Below, piece by piece: positions 55,851 through 64,000 of a stretch of 64,000 nucleotides of DNA (the stretch's first letter is position 1; each line of letters starts with the position of its first letter). The position numbers and the translations under genes were made by a program. Source of the DNA: Georgenia sp. EYE_87 (GTDB taxonomy: Bacteria; Actinomycetota; Actinomycetes; Actinomycetales; Actinomycetaceae); assembly GCF_023148685.1 (NCBI RefSeq), contig NZ_JAHXNL010000002.1:372001-436000 (forward strand), read 5' to 3'. The notes below the pieces were generated by a model. The model was not told where the DNA came from, did no database searches, and saw only the letters and a list, made by a program, of their open reading frames with translations.

Positions 55851-57947
55851 ATGGCGACGCAGGTGCAGGAGCCACGCACCCGGTCCGGCACGGCCGACCG
55901 GCCCCCCGCCGCCCGCCCCGGCCGCCGGCCCGGGCGGTCAGGCTCCCGGCCGGGCGGCGGCAGGATCGAGGGGCTCGACGGCGTGCGCGCCGTGGCGATC
56001 GTCGCGGTGCTCGTCTACCACCTCCGCCCGGAGTCGCTGCCCGGCGGGTTCCTCGGCGTGGACGTCTTCTTCGTCGTCTCCGGATTCCTCATCACCACAC
56101 TCCTCGTCCGCGAGCTGGGGAGCCGCGGCCGCCTCGACCTGCCCCGGTTCTGGGTCAGACGCGCCCGGCGGCTGCTGCCGGCACTGGCGCTGGTGGTCGT
56201 CGTCAGCATCCCGACCGCCTGGGCGGTCAGCTCGGACCTGCTGGTGAGCATCGGCCGCCAGGCGCTCGGGGCGCTGACCTTCTCCAGCAACTGGTTGGAG
56301 ATCGCCGCGGGGTCCAGCTACTTCACGGCAACCTCGCCCCAGCTGTTCGTGAACTTCTGGTCCCTCGCGGTGGAGGAGCAGTTCTACCTGCTGTGGCCGC
56401 TCGTCCTCGCGGCGGTCATGGCGGCGACGTCGACGGCCCGTCCCCGGACCCGGCTGGCCCTGGGCGCCGCCGCCCTCTCCGCCGTCCTCATGGCGGTGCT
56501 CCACACGCCCGGCGAGGACGCCACCCGCGTGTACTACGGCACGGACACCCACCTGTTCGGCCTGATGATCGGCGTCGCCCTGGCGTTCGCGTGGTCCGAC
56601 CCGCAGGGCGTCCTCACGTCCCGCGTCTGGCTGCGGTGGCGGCAGGCGGCGGCCCTGGTCGCGCTCGCCGGGCTCGTCGCGCTGATGCTGACGATCGAGC
56701 AGTCGAACCCGCTGACGTTCCGCGGCGGCATCCTGCTGGCCTCGGTTCTCACCGCCGTCCTGATCGCGTCGCTGCTCGGCCGGCCGGCCCTGTTCCAGCG
56801 ACTCATGCGGCTGCGCCCGCTGGAGTGGCTGGGACAGCGCTCGTACGGCATCTACCTGTGGCACTGGCCCGCCATCGTCATCCTCACCGAGGCGCTGCCC
56901 ACGGCGCACGACTCGCCGGCCCACTGGGCGGTTCGCGGGCTCGCCCTGCTCGTCACCCTGGTCGTCTCCGCCGCTTCGTACCGCTGGCTCGAGCAGCCCG
57001 TGCGCGAGCACGGGTTTCGCGGGGCGGTGGCCAGGGTGCGGAAGGCGCTGCGCAGCCGCGTCCCCGCCCGGCGTGGCCTCGCGCGGACGGCCGTCGCGGC
57101 CTCCGGCGCCCTCGTGCTGCTCACCGTCGGCGCCGTGGCGGTGGCTCCCGAACGCTCGCGCACGCAGGAGCAGATCGAGGCGGCGCAGGCCGCGGTGGAC
57201 GCCTCCGCGGAGAAGGCGGCCGCGGTCGACCTCGCGGCCCGGGCCGACTGGTCCATGCCGTCGGGGGAGGAGATCACCGGCTTCGGCGACTCCATCGTCG
57301 TCACCAGTGCCGACGGCCTGGAGCACCGCTTCCCCGGCATCATGCTCGACGCGAGGTCGATCCGGCGCTGGTCCGACGGCGAGGCCGCGGTGGACGCGCG
57401 CCTCGCGGAGGGGACCGTGCGCCGGGCCGTCTTCCTCGACTTCGGCACGAACGCCGGGATCGAGGACGAGGCGGTGGTGCGCAGGGTGATGGACAAGCTC
57501 GGCCCCCAGCGGCTCGTCGTCGTGGTCAACCTCTACGGCGGCAGCGACTGGATCCCGGAGGCGAACGCCACCCTCGCGGAGATCGTCGCGGACTACCCCA
57601 ACGCGATCGTCGCCGACTGGCACGGCGCGATCTCGCAGCAGCCGGAGCTGCTCCAGTCCGACCGGATCCACCCCGGCATCGAGGGTGCGCACCTCTACGC
57701 CGAGGTGCTGGAGTCCGCGTTCGCCGCACTGTCGGAACGGCTCACGGGCAGCCCCGTGCTCTTCCCCGACCAGATCGGCGGTGACCTGGGCGGAGCCGCG
57801 GCCGTCGGCGCCGGTCTGGGCGGCGAGGTCACGGAGGCCGCCGGGGCGGGCACCGCTTCCGACGAGGCCGCGGGCGGCTCCGACGACGTGGCCGCGTCCA
57901 CCGACGGCGTGGCGGCGTCTCCCGAGGAGGCGGCGGCAGGAGAGTGA
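55851..57947 (+). CDS. OatA-like membrane acyltransferase (AT3 plus SGNH domains)
   Basis: 698 aa. The AT3 domain (about 38-395) has the catalytic HLRP motif in VYHLRPESL, SGFLITTLLVREL, the FWSLAVEEQFYLLWP block and about ten helices. The extracytoplasmic SGNH domain (about 465-640) keeps GFGDSIVV, FGTNAG and the DRIHPG His motif. Such fusions O-acetylate peptidoglycan or other cell-wall glycans. The C-terminus ends in a low-complexity Ala/Gly/Ser tail. It sits alone between pcrA and sucC. Confidence 0.9.
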   Translation: MATQVQEPRTRSGTADRPPAARPGRRPGRSGSRPGGGRIEGLDGVRAVAIVAVLVYHLRPESLPGGFLGVDVFFVVSGFLITTLLVRELGSRGRLDLPRFWVRRARRLLPALALVVVVSIPTAWAVSSDLLVSIGRQALGALTFSSNWLEIAAGSSYFTATSPQLFVNFWSLAVEEQFYLLWPLVLAAVMAATSTARPRTRLALGAAALSAVLMAVLHTPGEDATRVYYGTDTHLFGLMIGVALAFAWSDPQGVLTSRVWLRWRQAAALVALAGLVALMLTIEQSNPLTFRGGILLASVLTAVLIASLLGRPALFQRLMRLRPLEWLGQRSYGIYLWHWPAIVILTEALPTAHDSPAHWAVRGLALLVTLVVSAASYRWLEQPVREHGFRGAVARVRKALRSRVPARRGLARTAVAASGALVLLTVGAVAVAPERSRTQEQIEAAQAAVDASAEKAAAVDLAARADWSMPSGEEITGFGDSIVVTSADGLEHRFPGIMLDARSIRRWSDGEAAVDARLAEGTVRRAVFLDFGTNAGIEDEAVVRRVMDKLGPQRLVVVVNLYGGSDWIPEANATLAEIVADYPNAIVADWHGAISQQPELLQSDRIHPGIEGAHLYAEVLESAFAALSERLTGSPVLFPDQIGGDLGGAAAVGAGLGGEVTEAAGAGTASDEAAGGSDDVAASTDGVAASPEEAAAGE

Positions 57948-57958
57948 CGTCGGTCACG
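57943..57958. promoter_or_regulatory. CRP/GlxR-type operator upstream of sucCD
   Basis: AGTGA-N6-TCACG has the same GTGACGTCG-N-TCACG core as the site before sdhC (one base differs). It overlaps the acyltransferase stop codon and lies about 273 bases before sucC. Confidence 0.5.
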
Positions 57959-58178
57959 CGCGCGTGACCCGGGCCGCCGCCGCTCCGACGACCCTCCGCG
58001 CGGTGGCCGAGCGGGAGACCGGCCGACCAGCCGCAGGTCAGCACGGCGCGGCGGACGGACGCTCCGGGCATGGCCGGACGTACCGACGAGGAGCATCCCG
58101 ATCCTGAGAGCCACGTCTCACCACCTGGTGGTCGCGCGGCCACCTCGCACGGCGCGATAGTCTCTTTGGCGGATGTCT

Positions 58179-58207
58179 CGATGTCGAAACATCGTGTTGT
58201 AGACAAC
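58179..58207. promoter_or_regulatory. Adjacent palindromes in the sucC leader
   Basis: CGATGT-CGAA-ACATCG (58179-58194) and GTTGT-AG-ACAAC (58196-58207) lie back to back, 16 bases before the sucC start. They could be an operator or an RNA structure close to the GGAAGG ribosome site. The TAGTCT word at 58158-58163 may be the -10 element. Confidence 0.45.
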
Positions 58208-58223
58208 GGAAGGACGCAGCGGG

Positions 58224-59390
58224 GTGGACCTCTACGAGTACCAGGCTCGTGACGTTTTCGAGAAGCACGGTGTGCCCGTGCTCCGCGGGATCGTCGCGAC
58301 GACACCGGCCGAGGCCAAGGCCGCGGCGGAGCAGCTGGGCGGCGGCACCGTCGTCGTCAAGGCCCAGGTCAAGACGGGCGGCCGCGGCAAGGCGGGCGGC
58401 GTGAAGCTCGCCCACAGCCCGGAGGAGGCCGAGGCGCACGCGAGCGAGATCCTCGGCATGGACATCAAGGGCCACACCGTCCACCGGGTCATGATCGCCG
58501 AGGGCGCGAAGATCGCCGAGGAGTACTACTTCTCCGTCCTGCTGGACCGGTCCGAGCGCCGCTACCTGGCGATGGCGTCCGTCGAGGGCGGCGTGGAGAT
58601 CGAGCAGCTCGCCGTCGAGCGCCCCGAGGCGCTGGCCCGCGTCGCGGTCGACCCGACGGTCGGCATCGACGAGGCCAAGGCGAGGGAGATCGTCGAGACG
58701 GCCGGGTTCGCCCCCGAGATCGCCGACGAGGTCGCCGGCGTGATCCAGAAGCTCTGGACCGTCTACGAGGCGGAGGACGCGACGCTGGTCGAGGTCAACC
58801 CGCTCGTGCGCACCGAGGACGGGGCGATCATCGCCCTGGACGGCAAGGTGAGCCTCGACGCCAACGCCGACTTCCGGCACGCCGACCACGCCGAGCTCGA
58901 GGACAAGGCCGCAGCGGACCCGCTCGAGGCCAAGGCCAAGAACCTGGGCCTGAACTACGTCAAGCTCGACGGCGAGGTCGGCATCATCGGCAACGGCGCG
59001 GGTCTGGTCATGTCGACCCTCGACGTCGTCGCCTACGCCGGCGAGGAGTACGGGGTCAAGCCCGCCAACTTCCTCGACATCGGCGGCGGCGCCAACGCCG
59101 AGATCATGGCGAACGGCCTCGACGTCATCCTGGGCGACGCCCAGGTCAAGTCGGTGTTCGTCAACGTCTTCGGCGGCATCACCGCCTGCGACGAGGTCGC
59201 CAACGGCATCGTGAAGGCCCTCGAGATCCTCGGTGACGCGGCGGCCAAGCCGCTCGTCGTCCGCCTGGACGGCAACAACGTCGAGGAGGGCCGCAAGATC
59301 CTCGCCGAGGCGAACCACCCGCTCGTCACCGTCGTGCCCACGATGGACGAGGCCGCGGCCAAGGCCGCCGAGCTCGCGGCCGCGAAGTAA
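58224..59390 (+). CDS. sucC: Succinyl-CoA synthetase beta subunit
   Basis: Forms succinate and CoA from succinyl-CoA with nucleotide phosphorylation, together with SucD. It opens [19 protein letters not shown], the ATP-grasp start, has [29 protein letters not shown] and the C-terminal [17 protein letters not shown]. The length of 388 aa is normal. The GTG at 58224 follows GGAAGGA. sucD follows 17 bases later. Confidence 0.97.
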   Translation: MDLYEYQARDVFEKHGVPVLRGIVATTPAEAKAAAEQLGGGTVVVKAQVKTGGRGKAGGVKLAHSPEEAEAHASEILGMDIKGHTVHRVMIAEGAKIAEEYYFSVLLDRSERRYLAMASVEGGVEIEQLAVERPEALARVAVDPTVGIDEAKAREIVETAGFAPEIADEVAGVIQKLWTVYEAEDATLVEVNPLVRTEDGAIIALDGKVSLDANADFRHADHAELEDKAAADPLEAKAKNLGLNYVKLDGEVGIIGNGAGLVMSTLDVVAYAGEEYGVKPANFLDIGGGANAEIMANGLDVILGDAQVKSVFVNVFGGITACDEVANGIVKALEILGDAAAKPLVVRLDGNNVEEGRKILAEANHPLVTVVPTMDEAAAKAAELAAAK

Positions 59391-59407
59391 GGACGGACAG
59401 AACAACC

Positions 59408-60328
59408 ATGTCGATCTTCCTCAACTCCTCCTCCAAGGTCATCGTCCAGGGCATGACCGGTGCGATGGGCCAGATCCACACCTCCCGCATGCTCAACGCC
59501 GGCACGCAGATCGTCGGCGGCGTGAACCCCCGCAAGGCGGGCACCAGCGTCGACTTCGACGTCCAGCCCCTCGGGCCGGGCGCGGAGTCCCGCCAGGCCG
59601 GCACCGTCTCCGTGCCGGTCTTCGGCTCGGTCACCGAGGCCCGCGAGGCCACCGGCGCCGACGTCTCGGTCATCTTCGTCCCGCCGGCCCACACCAAGGC
59701 CGCCGTGATCGAGGCCGTCGACGCCGGCGTCCCGCTCGTCGTCATCATCACCGAGGGCGTCCCGGTCGCGGACACGGCGGAGTTCTTCACCTACGCCGAG
59801 TCCAAGGGCGTGCGCCTGATCGGCCCGAACTGCCCCGGCATCATCACCCCGGGTCAGTCCAACGTGGGCATCACCCCGGCCAACATCACCGGGCCGGGCC
59901 GCATCGGCCTGGTCTCCAAGTCGGGCACGCTCACCTACCAGATGATGTACGAGCTCTCCGACATCGGCTTCACCACCGCCATCGGCATCGGCGGCGACCC
60001 GATCATCGGCACCACGCACATCGACGCCCTGCAGGCCTTCCAGGACGACCCGGAGACCGAGCTCATCGTCATGATCGGCGAGATCGGTGGCGACGCCGAG
60101 GAGCGCGCCGCGGCGTTCATCAAGGAGAACGTGACCAAGCCGGTCGTCGGCTACGTCGCGGGCTTCACCGCTCCCGAGGGCAAGACCATGGGCCACGCCG
60201 GCGCCATCGTCTCGGGCTCCTCCGGCACGGCCGAGGCCAAGAAGGTCGCCCTCGAGGCGGCCGGGGTCCGGGTCGGCAAGACGCCGTCCGAGACCGCTCG
60301 TCTCGCCCGCGAGCTGCTCGGGGCCTGA
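59408..60328 (+). CDS. sucD: Succinyl-CoA synthetase alpha subunit
   Basis: Carries the phosphohistidine intermediate: [10 protein letters not shown] (His near 262). It opens with a CoA-binding Rossmann domain ([25 protein letters not shown]) and has [12 protein letters not shown]. The length of 306 aa is slightly over the usual 290 because of a short insertion near residue 60. An SD-like GGACGGA precedes the ATG. A terminator hairpin follows. Confidence 0.97.
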   Translation: MSIFLNSSSKVIVQGMTGAMGQIHTSRMLNAGTQIVGGVNPRKAGTSVDFDVQPLGPGAESRQAGTVSVPVFGSVTEAREATGADVSVIFVPPAHTKAAVIEAVDAGVPLVVIITEGVPVADTAEFFTYAESKGVRLIGPNCPGIITPGQSNVGITPANITGPGRIGLVSKSGTLTYQMMYELSDIGFTTAIGIGGDPIIGTTHIDALQAFQDDPETELIVMIGEIGGDAEERAAAFIKENVTKPVVGYVAGFTAPEGKTMGHAGAIVSGSSGTAEAKKVALEAAGVRVGKTPSETARLARELLGA

Positions 60329-60345
60329 CACTCCGCAGTGACCAT

Positions 60346-60378
60346 GACGGCGGCCGTCCCGACGGGGCGGCCGCCGTC
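60346..60378 (+). terminator. Terminator hairpin after sucCD
   Basis: Stem of about 15 bp (60346-60360 with 60364-60378) including one G-U pair and a GAC loop, 18 bases after sucD. Confidence 0.8.
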
Positions 60379-60484
60379 GCCGTCCCCGGCACCAGGCGCC
60401 GGGCAGGGCCCGTCAGGGTGCGGCGGCAGCCCGTGGCCGACACGCCGCGCCGGGACCGCGCCCGGGGGCCGAGGAGGCCGGACC

Positions 60485-62221
60485 ATGGATCTGATGCCCG
60501 CCACCACCGACTCCCGCGTGCCGCACGTCATCGACGTGCCGATGATGACCCCCACCCGCCGCCTGCCCGAGGGCTGGCTCAGGGGACTGGTCGGCGGCGT
60601 GGAGGCGGCCGTCCTGAGCTGGCTCACCGTCGTCGTCCCCGCGATCGCCGCGTACGTCGCGACGGCGGCCGCCCCCGCGCTCGGCGACGCCGACTGGCAG
60701 GCCGCCGCCCGCACCGGGACGTCGCTGTGGCTCCTCGCCCACGGCGGTGCGGTGACCGGTGCCGGCGGGGCCGTCACCCTGCCTCCGCTGGGGCTGACCC
60801 TGCTCAGCCTCGCCCTCGTCTACGGCGCCAACCGCCGGGTGCGGCTGGACAGCTACGGTGCTGGCGCGTTCGCCGTCGTCGGCTTCGTGCTCGCGATGCT
60901 CCTCGCCTCGGTGACGGCCGGGCCGGGGCTCCAGCCGCTGGCCCTCCTCGGCGGCGCCGCCGTCGCCGTCCTCGGTGTCGGCGCGGGGGTCCGCCGCACG
61001 GGTGCAGCCACCCCGGCCTGGTGGGTCCGCTGGTGGGGGCGCGTCCCCGACTGGGTCGGCGGCGGGCTCCGTGCGGCAGTCTGGGCGTTGGTCGGGCTCC
61101 TGGCGCTGGGCGTCGCCGCCGCCGCGGTCGGGACGGTCGTCGGCTGGGACCGGGTGCGCATGGTCCAGGACGCGTACGTCCTCGACCCGCTCGGCACGAC
61201 CCTCATGACGCTGGCACAGCTGCTCTACCTGCCGACCGTCATCGTCTGGGCGCTGGCCTGGGTGGCCGGTCCCGGCTTCGCCGTCGGCAGCGGGACGCTG
61301 TTCGCGCCGGGGGAGGTGCTCGCCGCGCCGCTGCCGGCCGTCCCGCTCCTCGGTGCCCTGCCCTCCCCGGAGGCGCCCGGCCCGCAGTGGGTGGTCGTGG
61401 CGCCCGTTGTCGTCGGCATCGTCGTGGGGGTGCTGCTCCACAGGCGACTGCCCCAGGACTCGCTCGCCCGGGCTGCCGGCTCGGCGGTCGTCTGCGCGCT
61501 TGGCGCCGCCCTCGTCACGGCTGCACTCGTGCGGGCCGCAGCCGGAGCCATCGGGCCGGGGCGCATGGCCCAGACCGGTGGCGATCCCGCCGCGGTGGGC
61601 GGCATGGTCCTCGCCGAGCTCGGCACGGCGGTGCTCCTGACGGTCGTGGCGCTGCACCCCCGCACGGCCGAGCGGCTCGGTGCCGGCGCCCGCGGGGCGC
61701 GTGAGCGGATGAGCGAAATCGCGGAGAGGCGCGGTGCGCGTCGCGAGGGGGTCAAGGACGACGACGGCGGCCGCGAGGCTGCCGGTGCCGGCGGGACCGC
61801 ACATGACGAGTCGCAGGACCTGTCCAGGGAGGGCGAGGCGCAGCAGGACGCGGCGGAGACCGGCGCGGACGAGGACCGCGCACCGGTCCGCAGCGACGCG
61901 GAGGTCCGTGGCGACGCGGAGGTACGTGGCGACGCAGAGGCACGCGTCGAGCCCGAGCCCGAGGCCGCGGTCCGGAGCGACGACGACCTGCCCGACACCT
62001 CCCGCAGCGCTGCCTCACCACCGGACTGGCACGCCGTGACCGGCACAGTCGGTTCGTCGGCCGTCGCCCGAAACGCCGTCACGGGGGACGCCGTCACCCG
62101 CGACGTCGCCGCACCCGCCCCAGCCGGTGACCCGCCGACCGAGGAGAAGCCGCGCGGTCGACGCCTCGGCCGGTGGTCCGGGCCCACTCTGTCCGACTGG
62201 ACGGAACCCAGCCGCGACTGA
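60485..62221 (+). CDS. DUF6350-like polytopic membrane protein
   Basis: 578 aa. After a short N-terminus the first 410 residues hold about ten membrane helices with LPEGWLRGLVGGVEAAVLSW and GAVTLPPLGLTLLSLALVYG, typical of the actinobacterial DUF6350 family (commonly encoded beside sucCD and purN). The last 150 residues are charged and disordered with an EVRGDAEVRGDAEARV repeat. The ATG at 60485 is preferred over the frame opening at 60338, which lies in the terminator. Function unknown. Confidence 0.82.
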   Translation: MDLMPATTDSRVPHVIDVPMMTPTRRLPEGWLRGLVGGVEAAVLSWLTVVVPAIAAYVATAAAPALGDADWQAAARTGTSLWLLAHGGAVTGAGGAVTLPPLGLTLLSLALVYGANRRVRLDSYGAGAFAVVGFVLAMLLASVTAGPGLQPLALLGGAAVAVLGVGAGVRRTGAATPAWWVRWWGRVPDWVGGGLRAAVWALVGLLALGVAAAAVGTVVGWDRVRMVQDAYVLDPLGTTLMTLAQLLYLPTVIVWALAWVAGPGFAVGSGTLFAPGEVLAAPLPAVPLLGALPSPEAPGPQWVVVAPVVVGIVVGVLLHRRLPQDSLARAAGSAVVCALGAALVTAALVRAAAGAIGPGRMAQTGGDPAAVGGMVLAELGTAVLLTVVALHPRTAERLGAGARGARERMSEIAERRGARREGVKDDDGGREAAGAGGTAHDESQDLSREGEAQQDAAETGADEDRAPVRSDAEVRGDAEVRGDAEARVEPEPEAAVRSDDDLPDTSRSAASPPDWHAVTGTVGSSAVARNAVTGDAVTRDVAAPAPAGDPPTEEKPRGRRLGRWSGPTLSDWTEPSRD

Positions 62222-62225
62222 GCGC

Positions 62226-62246
62226 GACGGCGAGGCCACCGCCGTC
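62226..62246. terminator. Small terminator hairpin between convergent genes
   Basis: GACGGCG (62226-62232) and CGCCGTC (62240-62246) with a seven-base loop, directly after the DUF6350 gene and before the minus-strand gene end. Confidence 0.5.
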
Positions 62247-62272
62247 CGGAGGAGTCTGGGTACCGCCGGGTC

Positions 62273-62833
62273 TCAGCCCTGCGGCGCCTCGAGCACCTGG
62301 CGCATGCGCTCGTCGAGGGATCGCTCCAGCTGCGCGAAGCAGGAGTCCTTCGCCTGCCCGGTGATCGCCCCCTCCATGCACTCCGAGTAGGCGCTGTACT
62401 CCCGCCACAGCACCACCTGGCCGGACGCCGCCAGCGTCAGGAACGCCGCGAGCACCAGCCCCACGATCAGGACGGGCGTGACCGCGCCGCGGACCCTCGC
62501 CCGGCGCACCTTGACCAGGGCGACGATGCCCAGGACGAGCGCCGCCAGGCACAGCAGACCGGGCAGGAGCGCCCAGGGCCAGGGCAACGTGAGCAGACCC
62601 AGCCCGAGCGCCGTGACGATCGCGAGGCCGAAGAGACGGACCCATCGGTGCGCGTCGCGCTGTGCGGTCTCGTCCGCGCCCGGGCCGGGGCCTGCGGGAC
62701 GGCCGGACCCCGGGCTGCGGCCGGGTCCGCCTGTCGGCGGCGTCGGCGACGGCGGACGCCCCTGACGAGGGGGCGCCCCCTGCTGTCGAGTCGCCGGCCC
62801 CTGCCGGGGCGGGCGGACCTGCTGCTCGGGCAT
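62273..62833 (-). CDS. Membrane protein with Pro-rich N-terminus (DUF4190-like)
   Basis: 186 aa: an N-terminal Pro/Gly/Gln-rich region of about 65 residues, two or three membrane helices (about 72-92, 95-112 and 120-142) resembling DUF4190 proteins, then an extracytoplasmic tail with paired cysteines (Cys in YSECMEG and in DSCFAQ) that could form a disulfide. Divergent from purN across 39 bases. Function unknown. Confidence 0.75.
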   Translation of the reverse strand: MPEQQVRPPRQGPATRQQGAPPRQGRPPSPTPPTGGPGRSPGSGRPAGPGPGADETAQRDAHRWVRLFGLAIVTALGLGLLTLPWPWALLPGLLCLAALVLGIVALVKVRRARVRGAVTPVLIVGLVLAAFLTLAASGQVVLWREYSAYSECMEGAITGQAKDSCFAQLERSLDERMRQVLEAPQG

Positions 62834-62859
62834 GGCCCCATCATCTCCCACCGGGCCGT

Positions 62860-62865
62860 TACCCT
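62860..62865 (+). promoter_or_regulatory. -10 hexamer for leaderless purN
   Basis: TACCCT ends seven bases before the purN GTG at 62873, again with no ribosome site. Confidence 0.55.
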
Positions 62866-62872
62866 CGGCAGG

Positions 62873-63523
62873 GTGACCAGCGACGCGCCCGCCAGCCTCC
62901 ATGCCGCACCGGGCAGGCCAGCCCGTCTCGTGGTGCTCGTCTCCGGCGGCGGCTCGAACCTCGCAGCGCTCCTCGAGGCGACGGCGGACCCGGCCTACGG
63001 GGCCCAGGTCGTCGCCGTCGGGGCCGACCGGGAGGGCACCGGCGGCGAGGCGATCGCCCGTGCGGCCGGGATCCCCACGTTCGTCGAGCGGGTCGGCGCC
63101 TACGAGGACCGCGACCAGTGGGACGCCGCCCTGACGGCACAGGTCGCCGCCCACCGGCCGGACCTGGTGATCTCCGCAGGCTTCCTGAAGCTGTGCGGCC
63201 CACGGTTCCTCGAACGCTTCGAGGGCCGGTACGTCAACACCCACAACACCCTCCTGCCCGCGTTCCCGGGGATCCACGGGCCGCGCGACGCCCTGGCGTA
63301 CGGCGTCAAGCTCGCCGGGGCGACCCTGTTCTTCGTCGACGCCGGGGTCGACAGCGGGGCGATCCTCGCCCAGGTGGCCGTCCCGGTGCTCGACGACGAC
63401 GACGAGGCCTCGCTCACCGAGCGCATCAAGGTCGCCGAGCGGGCCCAGCTGGTCGAGCAGGTCGGCCTCCTCGCTCGCGAGGGATGGCGCATCGAGGGTC
63501 GTCGGGTCCACCTCGGGACCTGA
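62873..63523 (+). CDS. purN: Phosphoribosylglycinamide formyltransferase
   Basis: Formylates GAR with 10-formyl-THF in purine synthesis. It opens [17 protein letters not shown], has the [15 protein letters not shown] segment, the catalytic Asn-x-His in [13 protein letters not shown] and the Asp in [13 protein letters not shown]. The N-x-H context is NTHNTLLP where NTHPALLP is more common, a tolerated change. At 216 aa it is normal. purH follows, behind its own riboswitch. Confidence 0.95.
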   Translation: MTSDAPASLHAAPGRPARLVVLVSGGGSNLAALLEATADPAYGAQVVAVGADREGTGGEAIARAAGIPTFVERVGAYEDRDQWDAALTAQVAAHRPDLVISAGFLKLCGPRFLERFEGRYVNTHNTLLPAFPGIHGPRDALAYGVKLAGATLFFVDAGVDSGAILAQVAVPVLDDDDEASLTERIKVAERAQLVEQVGLLAREGWRIEGRRVHLGT

Positions 63524-63560
63524 GCGGCGGCGGGCCCCCGGTGCGCCTCGGCCGGTTCGC

Positions 63561-63566
63561 TAGAGT
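63561..63566 (+). promoter_or_regulatory. -10 hexamer of the purH riboswitch transcript
   Basis: TAGAGT lies six bases before the first base of the aptamer P1 stem, so transcription should start near 63572. Confidence 0.5.
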
Positions 63567-63570
63567 GGGC

Positions 63571-63652
63571 ACCGGCCGTGACTGGCGAAGGTGGAGCACA
63601 CCACCGGGGAGCGGCCGGAAGTTCCCTTCAGCGCACCGCACGCCTGGGTGCC
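63571..63652 (+). ncRNA. ZTP (pfl) riboswitch aptamer
   Basis: P1 is CCGGCC (63572-63577) with GGCCGG (63612-63617); the conserved CGTGACTGGCG follows P1, and P2 pairs GGTGG (63590-63594) with CCACC (63601-63605), then CCGGGGAGCG. The 3' part has P3 (GCACC 63633-63637 with GGTGC 63647-63651) around the conserved CGCCTGGG. These are the defining pfl-motif elements. ZTP/ZMP signals low 10-formyl-THF and switches on purH, whose product uses it. Confidence 0.92.
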
Positions 63653-63701
63653 TGGGTCGGGCGTCGTCTGACGCCCGCTGCACACGCCGTCGACCCAGGA
63701 G
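63651..63701 (+). promoter_or_regulatory. Translational expression platform of the ZTP riboswitch
   Basis: CCTGGGTCG (63651-63659) can pair with CGACCCAGG (63691-63699), which overlaps the AGGAG ribosome site at 63697-63701. Inside, GGGCGTC/GACGCCC (63659-63665 and 63670-63676) makes another hairpin. The sequester stem starts at the last base of P3, so aptamer folding and sequestration should compete. Confidence 0.65.
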
Positions 63702-63708
63702 CTTTGCC

Positions 63709-64000
63709 ATGAGCCAGAACCCCATCATCGAGCCGGTCGGGGACCAGGTGCCGCTGCGCCGGGCGCTCGTCTCCGTCTACGACAAGACCGGCCTGACCGA
63801 GCTCGCCGCGGCCCTGCACGCCGCGGGCGTCGAGATCGTGTCGACCGGCTCCACCGCCCGGACGATCGCCGAGACCGGCGTCCCCGTCACCCCCGTCGAG
63901 GAGGTCACCGGGTTCCCCGAGTGCCTCGACGGCCGGGTGAAGACCCTGCACCCGCGCGTGCACGCCGGCGTACTGGCCGACCGTCGGCTCGCCACCCACC
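63709..64000 (+). CDS. purH: AICAR transformylase/IMP cyclohydrolase, N-terminal part (partial)
   Basis: Runs off the right edge; about 97 residues are visible. They form the start of the IMP cyclohydrolase (MGS-like) domain: [20 protein letters not shown], the [14 protein letters not shown] loop and [20 protein letters not shown]. PurH finishes IMP synthesis in two steps. AGGAG seven bases before the ATG is the site targeted by the riboswitch. Confidence 0.97.
   Translation, partial: MSQNPIIEPVGDQVPLRRALVSVYDKTGLTELAAALHAAGVEIVSTGSTARTIAETGVPVTPVEEVTGFPECLDGRVKTLHPRVHAGVLADRRLATH

Noticed and set aside
63541-63570. tRNA-like GGTTCGC word
   Set aside because: No cloverleaf can be drawn; the segment is the promoter of the ZTP riboswitch. 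No tRNA was found elsewhere.

Overview
The window is a 64 kb stretch of core chromosome from a very GC-rich actinobacterium. The evidence is heavy GTG start use, a WhiB protein, the RNAP-binding C-terminus of PcrA, an actinobacterial 1-Cys-free GuaB3 and a CRP/GlxR-type operator. Gene content and order (glmS-acpS-nnr-alr-tsaE-tsaB-rimI-tsaD-groES-whiB-guaB-guaB3) match the corresponding block of Mycobacterium tuberculosis. The protein flavour suggests Micrococcales of the Cellulomonas/Georgenia kind; that last step is inference. I see no insertion sequence, prophage, CRISPR array, rRNA or tRNA.

Layout. 1-7.1 kb: the tail of glmS, then acpS, nnr, alr, the t6A genes tsaE and tsaB, an uncharacterised exported membrane protein, rimI and a two-domain rhodanese. 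7.1-10.9 kb: succinate dehydrogenase sdhCAB behind a CRP-like site. 11.1-16.3 kb: a complete oligopeptide-type ABC importer (lipoprotein, two permeases, two ATPases). 16.3-24.7 kb: tsaD, a PadR/HAAS pair, an MBL-rhodanese protein, a GCS2-type ligase, a zinc alcohol dehydrogenase, a THUMP-like methyltransferase, CIRCE-controlled groES and a WhiB3-like regulator. 24.8-30.4 kb: a 36-residue small ORF coupled to a MerR regulator, guaB, an exonuclease, a NUDIX hydrolase and guaB3. 30.6-38.5 kb: HPr, fumarase, and ackA-pta-phosphoketolase. 38.7-46.9 kb: SURF1, a heterodimeric ABC exporter, a DUF3817 protein, guaA and a glycosyltransferase. 47-52 kb: membrane proteins and a PspC/two-component system. 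52-64 kb: small membrane proteins, pcrA, an OatA-like acyltransferase, sucCD, a DUF6350-like membrane protein, purN and the start of purH behind a ZTP riboswitch.

How the parts work together. Central metabolism dominates. sdhCAB, fumC and sucCD cover three TCA steps, and sdhCAB and sucCD share an almost identical CRP-like 16-mer upstream. Phosphoketolase, Pta and AckA form a route from sugar phosphates to acetyl-P, acetyl-CoA, acetate and ATP. guaB, guaB3, guaA, purN and purH cover late purine synthesis, with purH under ZTP control.

No wholly new multi-gene system stands out. The most notable items are: an ABC exporter pair whose defects are complementary (one subunit lost Walker A, the Walker B Asp and the H-loop His; the other lost the signature motif); a ZTP riboswitch with a readable Shine-Dalgarno-sequestering platform; ten genes whose -10 hexamer sits 6-9 bases before the start codon (leaderless starts); a small ORF overlapping a MerR gene by ATGA; and a 58-nt two-tier hairpin that may be a dispersed repeat.
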